Assembly: GCA_017562135.1 (NCBI GenBank)
Contig: QEYB01000652.1
Coordinates: 1 to 64,000 of the forward strand
Direction of reading: 5' to 3'
Length of the DNA stretch: 64,000 nt
Origin: Dipylidium caninum
Taxonomy: Eukaryota; Platyhelminthes; Cestoda; Cyclophyllidea; Dipylidiidae
The position numbers were made by a program, and so were the translations under genes. Under the pieces are notes generated by a model. It had not been told where the DNA came from. It saw nothing but the letters and a program-made list of their open reading frames with translations, and did no database searches. Of the stretch, positions 24,501 through 37,957 are shown in pieces; positions within the stretch are counted from its first letter, which is position 1; the number at the start of each line of letters is the position of its first letter.

Positions 24501-27500
24501 AGTGAGGCGGCTGACGTGTGCAGCGGGGCGGAGGAGGGAGAACTCACTTGAGTCGACGGTAGGCGGCCACTTGGTAGGTCTGGTTGCGGAGGTAGGTGAG
24601 GTAAGGGTCAAATTGGACGCCGCCCGCGTACTTGACGATGAGATCGCAGACCTCGGTGAGCAGCGGCTTCTGCGAGGACCAACGGGTCTCGAGGTCCTGC
24701 AGAAACCTAAAGGGCCGAGAATGAAGCACCTGTCTGTTGGTTTGTTTTCATCAATTAAAAGATAGTGCACTTTTCCTCCAATAAGACAACACCTTCACCT
24801 CCTCTTTGTCAGTTCTTTGGCTTTTACTCTAAAAGCTTCTCATCCCGTGGCCGAAATCCCGACGTCCCCTCCACGCCTTGCCGCCTCACTCCAGCGAGGG
24901 AGCGCCTCCAAATCAGTTGACAGGGCGGAGTCCGGCGCAGGGTGGAGAGGTAAATTCACGAGACCTCGATTCTGTTAGGGGCCTCTCCACTGGCCCTTCC
25001 CCGTCCAGATCGGCACGAGGTAAAAGCGCATGAAAGGGGAAATCCCACTTCACCGGGACAGACGGAAGACGCCAATCCTTCACTGCGTGCAGCCAAAACT
25101 CCTCCTTGACACGCGATGGGGTCGCCCCTTTTACCCGCCCCCTCGCCCCCTCGGCGCAAAATGACCAATCACGTTGTAGAGTAGTGAGTCGCCACAACCC
25201 GTCGACTTGTCCGAGGTGCACCGCATCGTCCGCCGCCTTGGCCAAACTCACCTCTCGCTGGCCATACAGATGAGCAAGACGTTGGAGAAGAGGTGATGCT
25301 TCTCGGTCGGACTGAGCACGGGTTTCATGCTGACGCTGTCAGGCGGAAGTGAAATTGACCCGGCGCGGGCATTGTTGGCCGGCGTGTTGGCCGAGATGGA
25401 GACTCTGCCCTCGGCACTGGGGTGTGGCACCGCCTCGGCTTCGTTGTCCGCACCGGCGCTGGGCGCTTCCATGCTGGCTGATGTGGTGTGGGAGCAGTCG
25501 AATTCGGGTGCACTGTAGAAGTGTTCAATGAGGACTTGCAGGCTGCGGTAGTAGGAGGCCTCCGAGGTTATCACCTCAAACATGGCCTAAGTAATTGCAC
25601 GCAAAATAGAGAGTCACCCCATTGATCGGCTCAACTGGGCGAAAAGTCACTCGTACTGGCGGGTGATTTCACATACGTGAATGAATTCAGGAGGCTTTTG
25701 TGGGCACTTGGAGGGTTTATTTTGAGGCAAATGTGTCAAGGCGGTGATTGCCGAGTCGCGCCAAATAACCCACGCGATCACAACCACTTTGGCTAATCGG
25801 GCACTCCTCGAGAAGTGCATTTTTTGCGGCGTGGTAGAAAAAACAAGCATTCTCAGTGCCACTTAATGGGAGATACTCGAGAGAGTTTGTGTCCGTTGGG
25901 TGTCTTATGACATTCCTCTTGTGGAACAGCGTCGTCCCGCGGAAGGTTGAAGGAGAAGCCTTGATCTCAAACGCTCCCGCTTACCGAGGGAAGAGTGAGT
26001 AGCACGGGAGGAAACCCTGCACCACCACCCGCAAGGACAATGGGGGTGGGGGTTCACCGCCTGCTTTTGGCGTGAAGTCACTTCTGGGAAGTGCAGACAG
26101 TTGCATTTCCAAAACCTTTGCCTAATGGCTACGACTGCAGCGAATTATAACTGACCACAGATTAAATTACATCCTGGCTCCGTCAGGATGTATTAAAATG
26201 ACAGATAAAAGCAGAAGGATGAGGGAAACGCACCTCCTGGAGTTGGATTTCGTGTCGGGTGAGAGAGGCCACGAGGTTAGCAGACTGCACCTGTGGAGAT
26301 GACAGAACCGTGTAAAGTGGCGTCGAGAAATATCGTTTCGGTGAGTGGAAGGCGACCCGTCCTCCCCTCCCCTCCCCCCACACCTCACCGCCAAAAAAGG
26401 AGTTTGGGGGCGGTTTCAGCCCCCGGAGGAGAAAAAAGCGCCATACCAGGGCGGGGGCGGGGGGAGGGGCGGCAGCAGGCTTTTACGGGTCCAGACACTC
26501 AAATAGTCGCGTTAATAGGGAGGAGAATGCAAAACCGCGTGTGCTGATATGATTTTGCATATTTACAAAATTGCCGATCAACTTGGCAACAGCCTACACA
26601 AGGCCAGATTAAGTGGCTTAACTTCAGAAAATTTATGTAAAATTATTTATCTGATTTTAGTTTTAGCGAGAAAAAAATATAAATTAATCGTGAGAAAATA
26701 GAGCGCGTTAAAACAACAGCATGTGCGCGCATGATTTAGTCCTTTTCCGTGATGAGGCACTAAAAGCCCTTCTTCTTTGTCGTCTTCTGCGATTCCAAAC
26801 GACTTTTTAAGCAAAGGAAATCACCAATTGTTAGGGCGCTAACGAGTCAATGTCAAGTGTTAGAGTTTGACATGCCTCTGGACGCGCAAACGGCCTTAAA
26901 TGAACCACTTAAAATTCATTGCTCTTACGTAAAAGCCTGAAATGCTTTAGATAAACAAGCAATTTTACCTGTAAAGCTGGAATTTAAGCTACAAGACCAA
27001 AGTCTTGTACGCATTTAGGCTTTTTCTCGTCGTTCTTGACGAAACGGCGGTGGGGCAGCCGACTAGACGGCTCCCCGTTCTCCCACACGCCTGTCACGAG
27101 GTGGAAGTCGACGAACAAAGCCCGGCAGCAGTCGCCCCGACGCAGTCTCAACTTGAATGAGGCCTGTTACACCGTTTCGCGACGATGTGGAGCTCTTCGG
27201 CCGAAGTGGAGGAGTCTACCATCTGCACAGAGCGCCGTGCAAGTCTGCACTTCCCCAAACTGGGGATTTCCCTTAGCATTTCTAACCCCCCTACTTTAAA
27301 AGTTGATCGGGCGCATCTATTTGCTGCTAGTTTCAAACTAACGTCTCGCAATTTACCAGTGACATTTGCCAACTCCTTACCTCGGGCATCTCTGACCAGG
27401 CAATTCGACAGGGTCCTGTTTTCGTGGCCAGTTGGTTAAGAATTTGATTTTTGTAACCAACTGTCTCACTGTCAGCCCCAGTTGTTGTTATCGTTGTTGG

Positions 27501-30500
27501 TGATGTGGCTGCTACCCCTGCTGCTGCTGCTGCTGCTGCTGCCGCAGTGTCCGCCACACCAGAAGTTCTGTCCACTGACTGAACTGAGGTCCCACGGTCG
27601 GTGGCCTAGGAAGCGAAAAGCCCAGAAAGTGCACAAAACTGTTTTCCATACGCCCCTTTCCCCTCCTCCTCCTCCAGGTAGATCATTCCCAAAAAGAATG
27701 CCCTCTCCTCTTTTCCCCTTTCTGGAGCTGTCTTTCACGTGAACTTTCCGAATTCTCTCTGCAGTGCATTCGTCCGCCTACCGACCGCAAATATTTCACT
27801 TATGGGGCGGTGTTTAAAGCCTCGAGGAATGGGAGGAAAGGCGACTCACTTGCCACTTGTGTGTCAACCTTCCGTCGAGGCGTGAAGCTTCCCAGCCGCC
27901 ACACAGGTTGCATGCCTTTCATTTTATAAGCTAGTAGACACGTTTGTCATCTCCCTGTCAACGATTTGTTGTGTGTTTCATGTATCCTCGCGAATGCCGC
28001 CAAAATCTATTTTTTAAATGCCCATACCGGGGTTCAAAGCATAGCTTAAGGAATGCTTGCAGTCTTAGGACTTCTAAAGCGGCCGCGACAATCACGTCTG
28101 CAGCTGTCATTACCGGGTGCTGTGTTCCACAGTGATGGGAAGGGAAACAGGGAGAATCAGAGGGTGACAACACAGTGACTTAACCATAATTTTATGGTAG
28201 GTGGGTTTTTTACCTGACCTTCAGACGGACGGTGGGAAGTGTCGCCTACGCTGTGGGCCCATATCCAGTATGTAGCCTTCCACCCACTCACCCCTGGCAA
28301 TATTTATCCGCGCTTGTTTGGACGCCTCATTCTAACCTCACAGTAAAACCAAATCTGGAACACACATTGCAGTCTGAGGCAACTTAGGCCAGCTTTCACC
28401 ACAGTTATGCGGACTCCACTCATGGTAGATGTGTGTGCTACAAAAATATTTGAGCTAAATAAGACAACAGCTTTTAGTTAAGAATTAAAAGAATCAGCTG
28501 ATCTCCAAATTGTCATCTTCACAGCTAATTACTTAAAAAGCGGATGTAATTGGTGGATTGGAGTTGGTGGAAGAGCCACCCTGCATAGTGACTCATCAGC
28601 AGGCCAGCAGATGAAGGAGTGACGTCGGCGGTCTCTCATGCGAGGGAATGTTTTTTTGAGAGTGTATGGCAGAGTGCTCCGGACGGCTCATAGCTTCCAC
28701 CCGCATTTCTGTCCGCCGTGGGATATTACATTTATTGCCTGATCAAATGACGTCGCCGTAGCCCTCTACAAGCTTTAACGCAGTCACGGAGGATTTATTT
28801 TGTGTACGAACCTGACCCTAGGCTGACATCCTAGAGAGGTGGTTGTAAATCCCCCCCCCCTCTCCCCACAGAGGCAGGGATAGGATTAGCATTTTTGTAC
28901 CTTCCCCAGTAGAACGGTGAATCTGAACTGGCGTGACCTCAATGAGGTGATGATTCCGCGGGCGTGTCGGCCAGAACCGAAGTAAATATCACACCGAGGG
29001 AGATTACGAGGGGAATGTGCATGCCTTGGCCGTGTAGTGAGGCTAAAGAGCCCGGAGTTGAGGTTTATCCACGACTGTTGGTTGTTCTCGTTTGAGCGAC
29101 TAATAACGCTCGAGATTTTTGAGGGATAGGAAAGATTTTCCAGCTTTCTCTTGAACAGCACCGCATGAATCGACTAAAGCGCTGCTGTGCACGTTCAAAG
29201 CCACTCAAGTCGGGTAGTCTTTCGCGCAGTCGGGAAGGAGGGAGTTGCCGTCTGCCGGATGAGGTGGGAGGAGGATGTTGACACAACTTACAGCAGCCTG
29301 ATTGCTGCCACACTCAACCAGTCTGCACACCGCCTTTTTAACTCCATTTTACGATGGTGCGGGCTGAGTTGAGACCCAGAAAGGCGCGTTATATTGGTCG
29401 GAATTGGGTATTCTTGCGAGGTCATTAGTCCAGCTTCCCCTCTGCTCCTCTCCTCCCCCCTCCAGCACCCCCACCACCGCCTGAGTGTCTACAAAACAAA
29501 ACTGTCAGCGCATGAGACATGCTCACGCCGAGCAGACGGGATTGCCTTCTTCTCTCTTTCTCCCTCGCCGGGCAGTCGCCATCACTGCGCCCAGAAGGAT
29601 GCGCAGAAGGAGGCGAAAACACTCGTCTTCCACTTATGTCGTCTAGTGGAATTTGTTTATTTCGGTAATTGCACTAGATCACTCCTCTCTCGTCTTTCAG
29701 CCGTTGGGCTAAGCAAACGGAAGAGGCAACCGCCAATGTCCTCCCCTCGCCATTTGTGGAGACAAAACTTCTACGGACAGGTCGTAGTAAACTCGGGCAG
29801 ACTTACCTCGTGCGTCGTGAGGGCTGAGTCCTCGGCCGCCTTGGTGTCATCGGGCTTCACCTCTTCAATTACCACACCAGAGCCTAAAATTGACGGACGG
29901 AAGGGCGGAAGAGGAGGCAAATGGGACGAAAAGGCAAAGTGTTCGCTACTCTCGCAGCCCACCACCATCCTCACATCCGCCTGGCCAGCGTTTAGGCGTG
30001 AATTTGACCTTGTGAAGATGTTAATCTCCCAACGCCCACCCACACTGTGTAACCCCGCCTATAAGCCTAAAAGCACGTGACCTTTAATCTTCAGATTGCG
30101 GATGGTTTCTCTCTTTGGCCAGCATGCCAAGGATGAGGGCGCCGGGCAAGTGAATGATGCTGTCGCGGAGACAAAATCCCCCAGATTATGTCGTCACAAT
30201 CGCCTCCCCTTTTTCCAGATTCCACTTTGAGCGGGCTTTAGTAGCGCAGAGGAACACTTCTCTCTTTCTCCTCCTCCTCCTCCTCTCTCCGTGTCATTTG
30301 GTTTTTATATCTCAAGGGCCACTCCATTCCCCTTTATTGCCCCTCACTTGACAACAATCTCCTCTTTCCGAAGACCACTTAATAAATCGTGATCGTTTGC
30401 TTTTCTGCCACACAAAGGGCTTATTCACTTCCTCCTTCTGCTCGGTTTGTGCTACTGATTAGCCCTTTTAAGTAGCATGCGCTGCTTACCTTCAATAGCC

Positions 30501-33500
30501 GGTTTCTCGGTGGTGGTGAGATCGCCGAACAGGCTGTTGAGGTCCTTTGAGAGGAGGCTAGTCTTTGTCGCCTCCTCGAGCATCTTTGCAATCGACGACG
30601 CATCAATTGTGTCCAGCGTTTCGTCAAAAAATATCGAAAAGGGCGCCGCCGACGGATTAACGGCTTTAACCTAGGGAGCAAAGGACCGGTAAATCCTCTC
30701 TGTCTCTGCTCCTCCCGCCCCCCACCGACATTGTTTAATGTGTACTAGACGATGGCGCTCCTTTTCGGGCTAATCTCCACGCGGAAAGATGAGGCGGAGT
30801 TGCTCTGCCTCGTGGAAAACAAGATTGCAGCCCTTCAACTTCCCCTCCGGGGCCTACTAAGGCCTGCTTTGGCTGAATATTTGCCCGCCAGATTTCTATA
30901 GCTCCGCCAATGTAAGTGTTTTTGCCCCTTGTGTCTTTTTTTTTTCGCCAATGCAACTGCCCCTATCACTGTTCGCTCCCAATTGCTTTCCAATTCGGGC
31001 CGAGTTTAGTTTCACTTAACTTTCAATTATGTGCGTGTGTGTGTGTGTGTGTGCCGCGTTTCTAAGGTTAGCCGGATTGAAACGCAAAGGGGGCTCGATA
31101 TGGTTGACCGGTGGGCGAAATTCATGCGGGAGGGGAGGATCGGTGGAGGGAATAAGGAGAGGGGGCCCCAAACTCCCCGTCGCGTCGTTGAGGCGGGCGG
31201 ACAGGGAGACTTAAACGGTGCGAGAGAGCGAGAAAGGGAGTCTTCTTAAGCCTCAATCCCAACTTTTGTGCGCGAGACGAGGGGAGGGAGGACGGAGCGA
31301 GACGGGGTGGGGTGAGAGCTGTCGTTTTTCTCTCTCACCCCCTCACCCCCCCCGCGACATTTATGTGGTGTGTAATGAACGGTGGCGCTCTTTCTCGGAC
31401 AGATGAGGCGGAGTTGCTCTGACCCATGTAAGACGAAATTGCAGTCCTTCAACTTCTCCTCCGGGGCCAACTAAGGCCGCCGAATTGACTCTGCCGAGGG
31501 GAAGGCGGAGAGCGAGGGGGGGAGGTGGGAACGGAGAGGGAGGAGACGAGGGCTGGCGTTCTTTACATTCCTCGAGTGCATGAACGCGCGAGGTGGATCC
31601 GCACAAACACTGTTGCCTCGGTTTATTTCTCTGCAGCGCCCGCCCCCTTCGCCCCGCCGCCAATCAGGCTTTGCGCTTTTGGAGGTGGGGCGAAGGAAGC
31701 TCAGGCCTCTGACTGACTAGCCAGTTTTTCCGAGGAAGCAGCCGTCCTGTCACTTCGGCCATTTCATTCTCACTTACTCGATTGCCTTCTCTCTTCTGTT
31801 TACTCTTTCTCTAGCATTTTACCCTCTTTTGCGAGGCGAGACGTCTTGTTCTTCGGCTTGAGAGGAGAATTTTTCTCCCGACGAGGGCGACTCCACCCCC
31901 CCGTCGCCCACCGCCCAGGCGGAGAGTCGAAGCGGCGAAGGCGAGTTGCTGCACCGCAGAGGTCTCAACAATCGCTCCACGTGACAACCGAAGGCCACAA
32001 CATCGGTCCAGTCCGTCTCGCCTCTCCACCTCTGGGGGAAGCGGGGAGGGGAGGAGAGGGAGAGAGGAGGAAATTGCGCCTCTGTCACCACATCCGAGGG
32101 GGCAGAACCGATTCTTTCTCACGATCTTGCAGTCGCGCGGCGTCGACTCGTCTCTACTTCGGCGATCTTCACTCTTCCGCCCCATTGAGGCAATCACATG
32201 TGGAAAAGGCAGATGGAGGAGAGAAGTGAAATATAACCGAGGTTAAGCTGATAGATTTATTACCTCGGACGGAGAAGGGGAAGAGGAAGGGGGAGGCGGA
32301 AAGAGCCGTTGTTTAAAGAAAAAACAACCGAAATGTTGCAGTGTTCTGTGGCGCGAGGCAGAATGGCAGAGGAGTTGGTTGAATTCTCGCGGGGGAACGC
32401 CTCGGTGCCCTCGACGGTCACCGCGGAGGACCCCCCTGCTCCGTGAGGAACTGCTTGGAGGCTGCGTGTTTGACGGTTTCCCTCCCCTCTTCGTGAGTCG
32501 GCAGGCCGATGGGGGCCTCATCCTCGACGAACGGTGGCCACCACCGCTCCGCCGATGACTGGAGGAGTTTTGCGATTTCAGTCCGCCTTCCCCCCCGCCC
32601 GCCCCCCGCGTTTTTGCACGAAGTCAGGACAACGGAGAGTTCTCGACCCAAGCAAAGGCGGTCCACACAATTTTAGATCAAAAGTGCCTCCACACACTCC
32701 CACCGCGGTTGTTTTCCCGTCGACCTTGAAAGTTGGGCGAAGTGCTCCAGCAGTAGCATCAGCAGCAGCAGCAAAATGAGAAGCGTGGAGAGAAGGAAAG
32801 GCAGAAGGGTGGGCTTACGTGCTGCGTGATCATGCCGTAGCCCTGGTAGAGAGGCAGTCCGTCGAAGAGGGAAGGGAAACCGGCGCCTCGGAAGGTCCGC
32901 GTTGTTGTCGTCATGGTGGTTTTGCCATTGGCGGAGGTGACACAGTCCACAATGGTGGTGCCACTGTCCGTGGAGGGGTGTCTCGAGACCCCGAGACGCG
33001 TTGCAAATTGCCGCTCGCACTCCTACAACGGCACACACACACACAAAGTCCCTCATTCTCTCGCTCTCCAGTTCGTGGCGAAATAAACAAAGGTGGTCGC
33101 GACAACGAAGGGTGCCAGTGACGCGGCTGGGCAAGAGTCAAGTCTTCCTCCGCGCCTCCAGGCGGTGCTGGTGGTCGACTCAGAAGCCTCCAAGAGGCCA
33201 TCGGATTGTCCCGCGATCTCTTATGCGACCACGGTTGTCCGCAAGGCCTCGGCCGGTGGCAGCGGAGCCACAGGCGACGTCTGTCACGGCTCCAGCGAAC
33301 TGGCCAAGTGTCACTCGGCTCGTCACATAGCGAAACATCGGCCAGCGGCTCGAGAAACGATGCACGCTGGTGACCGAATGCACTTGGGGCGATTTGGCTC
33401 CCCTCACCCTTCGTCCCACGTCTCCAGCGCATTGAATACGCGCGAACAGACTTGGGCACACCACGCATGCTGCCGAACCGTTTTTCCATCAGGTAGTGGA

Positions 33501-36500
33501 GAAGCGGAGGCGGTTTGTCGGCGGGGCGCTGGTCGCAGAGGTGGGGAGGGCGGAGGGCAAAAAGTGTCCCCTGCGTGAAGTATTGGGCATTCGGTGAGGC
33601 AAAAGGTATACCCACACCGCGTCTCTCAGCACGGCGGGCCAAAAGTAAGTCCCGAGGGTGCATTTTTGGATGGGTTAGGCTTTGAAGACGGCCAAAGTGG
33701 ACACACACACACACACACTCAGAGAAAAAAAGGCGCCTGCTTTGACAGAGCCGGAATGAGGTCAACTCTCAGGCCAATGCGATGAGAGGGCTATTTACCG
33801 ACAAAATGCCTCGGCCCCAGCCCCCTCCCGGACAACAGCGACGGTCCCCGGGTGCTCTGCCGCCCTCTCCCGCCGCGAAAAAGCAAGAAGGCCTAGAAGG
33901 TGGGACTGCTCTCCCGCTCCTATCGCCTCCTCGAGGCCGACGGAGGAGTAGCCGCGATGCGGTGACGTTGGACAGGAGAGGATGAGGTCGACCCTCCTCC
34001 CAGTGCAGTGAGGGGGCTCGAGCGGATTGTCCATTCGCCAAAACGCAAGACAGGAGGAGTGTTTACCGACAAATTGCCTCACTCTCCGCCGCTTCAGCAA
34101 TAGGAGCGGCCCCTCCTCCCGCCCCAACAACCTCTCGGCCACCCGGGGGCCTCGAATACCACGGAGAAGAGGTGGGGAAGGCGGATAAATCCACAAACAC
34201 GTAGAAATACAGACTCTTACTTTGCCGTCTCGTTTTAACTGGGATGCGGGTTGCTCTCCGCCCACCGCCCCCAACAACATGAGTATTACCCTCGCCCCAG
34301 AAGCGTCCCGCGGCGCCTGAAGACCTCGTGGACGATCGCATGGGCGTCGAGAGTTGGGTGAGGCACCGAAAGGGAAAGGAGGGTTGAGGAAAAACTTACC
34401 CTGAGAGCGAGGATAGCCGCGTTGTCTTCCCCAGAGAGTCTAGAATAGGGAAAAAGCGAGGAGCGGAGAGAAGAGGAGCTGAGAGGAGAAGGAGGGAGAG
34501 CCCGAAGGAATACCAACTCACTCCAAACTGTCCTCGCCTAGTGCGCCCGTCTCCTCCGAGGTGCCCTGGCCCAAGTTCTCAAAGGACTCCCCCGGTGGTG
34601 AGATCATGCTGTCATGTCTCAGGTTGCCTGAAAGGGGAAACGCCTCGTTGAGGCACGAGGAAAGACGAAAGAAGCAACAACAACAGCAGCAGCAGTAGGA
34701 AAGGAAGAAGCAGTCGCCAAACAGGCGTGCAGACACACGTTCGGATAGGGACAGGTGGGAGGACGCGAGGTTTCTCTGTTATAACTCACGTGATTCACTA
34801 AAATGGAAGAAAAGTGGTCGTCACTTGCTTTAGCCACCAGTTCGAGTGGCGAAAAGAGGCGTTCGGGGCGGAGGACAAAAGAGACATGATTCGATTACAC
34901 AAAAAGGGGGGATGAGTATTAAGAGGAGGAGGAAGAAGGGGGACGGGACGAGGCCTGGTGGCGTCTCCTCATTGCAAGCCGCCTTCCCCATCGGCGCCCC
35001 GCCCCGGCCCGCCCCGCTTCGCCCCGTCCGCCTCAGAGACCGCAGCGGAGAAGAAGCACATCATCATCGCCTCACTTTTTTCCGTCCACCTTTGTGTGGC
35101 GGGAGGAGAATACGGCGGCCACCGAGGTGGTGACGCGTTTTCGCACCGTCTTGGTGGTCCTCTTGGCCTGGCCGCAACCACTCGTCGCATCGCCCTCGCC
35201 TCCTTTGTCGTCGGTGTGGACCTGTGAGAGGTGGAATGGCGGGATTTCATCAGCTTCAACCTCTCCACTTCTCCGAAGGCATTAGACCAAAGGAGTGATC
35301 ATCTCCCCCGTCTCCTTCCTTCAGCCCTTCCCCGTCTCACTACTGCGTGGTTCATCTTATCTCTACTGTCACACATTTGTGACGCGGGCCTTTTCTGCTT
35401 TAACCAGAGAAAAAAGACGGTACACTCTGCCGCAGGAAGTGTGAAGATTCCCCACTACGAAGTTACTTGTCCAACCCAAGAAGCGGACCTGGTAGGGGCG
35501 AGAGTGAGGGTGGAGAGATGGAATGGAGTGGGGAGGCGGTGGGGTTAACGGACACGTCCGTGCATCGGCGCTCGAGAAAACCGCCCGAAAAAGTCCAAAC
35601 CTGAGTGTACTACAAGGCAAGTGTCCGCCAGGCTTGCGGAAAGGAAAAGTACAAACAAGTTGGTGTTTTTCCTACTCGGTTCTATACTCACTTCAAAGAA
35701 TGCCTGTACCTCTCGGTGGAAAAGAAATGTTGGAAAACTTTTCCCTCCAGAGCTGGGGAAAAACTCCTCAACCTAAGACTGGACGAGGAATCATTCCAAA
35801 AAGGCTTGGCACAAGACGTGATAAGCTTTGAGGGAATCTTTGAAAAACTCCCGCCTCACGTTCCCAAAATCCATGTGCCGGAAAAAGCGGCAAGTCAGCA
35901 TAAGCGTTGGACTCGCGGATTTTTTACGACAAGAAATGAATGCATTGCAGCCCGTTTGGTCGATTTGTGTTTTTTTTGCCTGGTGTCTTTGACTACTCGT
36001 AACAGACGTATGCTTGTACCTTATCTGCCTGCACTGACAACTCGATTGCCGTCCCGGAGGGGAAGGGGGGTGAAAAGTTCCCATCTCCCCTTTATCCCCT
36101 GGGGATGCGACGCAACACATGGGTTACGGAGTCCACACCCGAGTCCCCACACCAACACACGGACGCATCCGAGGCCACACCTCGTGTCGAGTCGCAGTGG
36201 TGAGGGCAGAAAAGACGATTGTGCTGGTGACACACAATTCGCCTCCACGCACCCGTGAATCTGATTGGCTACTCCGAAGTGAGTGATTAATAAAAACTCT
36301 GATATATTTCATCTTCAAGTTTACCTTAACAATCTCCGATGTCTGTGTCTGAGGCTTTACAAATGTGACCTGGGTTATATTTCGACCTTGATTTGGCCCG
36401 ACCTCGTCGCCGGACACGTGAGTTAGTCGGACAACTTCGGAATTGCCGATTGATGGAAGCGTCAAGTCCCCGGGCAAGTCGGGAAGTGTCGGAGATCCGG

Positions 36501-37925
36501 CGATCACTACAGCGCCCTCGGGAATGTGTGTCTGCTCGTCTGTCACGCTCGCAATCGCGGTGGAGGTGGCTGGCGCGACGACGCAGACCCTGCGAACCGT
36601 GGTGGTGGTGCGCAGTGTCGTGGTGGTCGTAGTCTTCAGCTTTTTCACTCGTCCACTAGAATCCGTGATTGTGGATGTAGTGGTAGTAGTGGTGGTGCTG
36701 ACAACCTCCTTGGGTGGAATTTCGGTAAAAATGCAGGAGGGGAGAACGCCGGTGGCTAGGAAAGGCAAAAAAAGAAATTTGTAGGCGGGTCGAAACCTGC
36801 TCCCACCCATCCACACGGTGTCTGGGCGACTTTTCGCAGCAAAAATTGACATAACTCGGCTCGAAAGATGAGAACATCCCTAAATTAAATGCCTGATCCT
36901 CTCCCTCTTATCCTTCAGACTGACATTTTCCCACTATGTTCGAGTAGCTGAGGGCTCCTCTGGGGGGTTGGGAGGGGCGAGCAGTCCGATTTCTCGGCCC
37001 ACGGTCAACTGAGTCCCTCGAGTACTGACAGACCCGACGTTGCAGTCTCTCGCTCCGCCCAGAAAACCGAGGAGCGGACGGAGAATACACTATTAGTGCT
37101 TGAATACCGCGGCATGGGGGTGAGAAACACATCCGCCGCCCCATTTGCATGCGTGTAGAGACAAAATCACGCACTCGTGTACATACAAGCACACTCTTTC
37201 TCTCGCTCTGTCACGCCTCTGGACTGGAGTACAACGCCCGAAGGACGCCTTTTTAGCCCTCCTCGCGCTTGTCCCTCGGGTGAAATCGCGGTTTTGCAGA
37301 TCATAGGCCTGAGACGCTCTGTTGTGCCTCCTCGTCGCTGTGGCGGACTCGGAAGCGGCCAATCACGCGGCTGTGGACTGTCGCAGTGAGGGCGGGACCT
37401 CGGGCGGAGTTGTCCGACAACCTGCTCAAACCTGCCTCTTCGGACGCAGACGGGGCTGTCCGCAGTCCGCGCGGTCAGGCTGCGTCTCTCAGCCCAGTGT
37501 AATGGCAAAAGTCGGAGGCCGAGCAATTAGTAGGCAATGCCAGCACCGACAATTGTGCACACCCAGTGGAGCGGAAATGGCCGCGCCTCCTGGGCCAAAA
37601 TAAATTCTCATCTGGAGGCTGTATTCAAGTGAACAAGTGCAGCATGCCATCAGTCGGGCGGGGGGAGGGGGACCGGGACGGGACTTGACAGGGGGCGAAA
37701 GGGCCGTCCAGCGCTTCCTACCCCGATCGGCGACTCGTTGACGTGTTGATCCTCCTCTCGCCTCGGGGCGCGAGGGCTGTGCACTGCTACGTACCCAAAA
37801 TTAACTGGGAGGTAACCAACTCGGGCGGGGGTTGTCGACGGGGCGATGGAGTGGAGGAAAAAAAAAGTCTACACCCTGTTAATCTACAGAATCAGATCTC
37901 TCGGCTCACAACAGCGCAGAAATTG

Positions 37926-37957
<32 letters not shown>

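Noticed and set aside
31811..32047. Minus-strand exon candidate with an excellent pyrimidine tract (RWRGETDWTDVVAFGCHVE)
   Set aside because: Acceptor and donor look good, but in its protein-like frame it enters at phase 0 and leaves at phase 2, which fits neither neighbouring RhoGEF exon. It could be an exon of an unseen isoform.
33180..33765. 284-codon minus-strand frame overlapping RhoGEF intron 8
   Set aside because: Arg/Trp/Pro-rich, competing frames are open, and splice boundaries consistent with the gene were not found.
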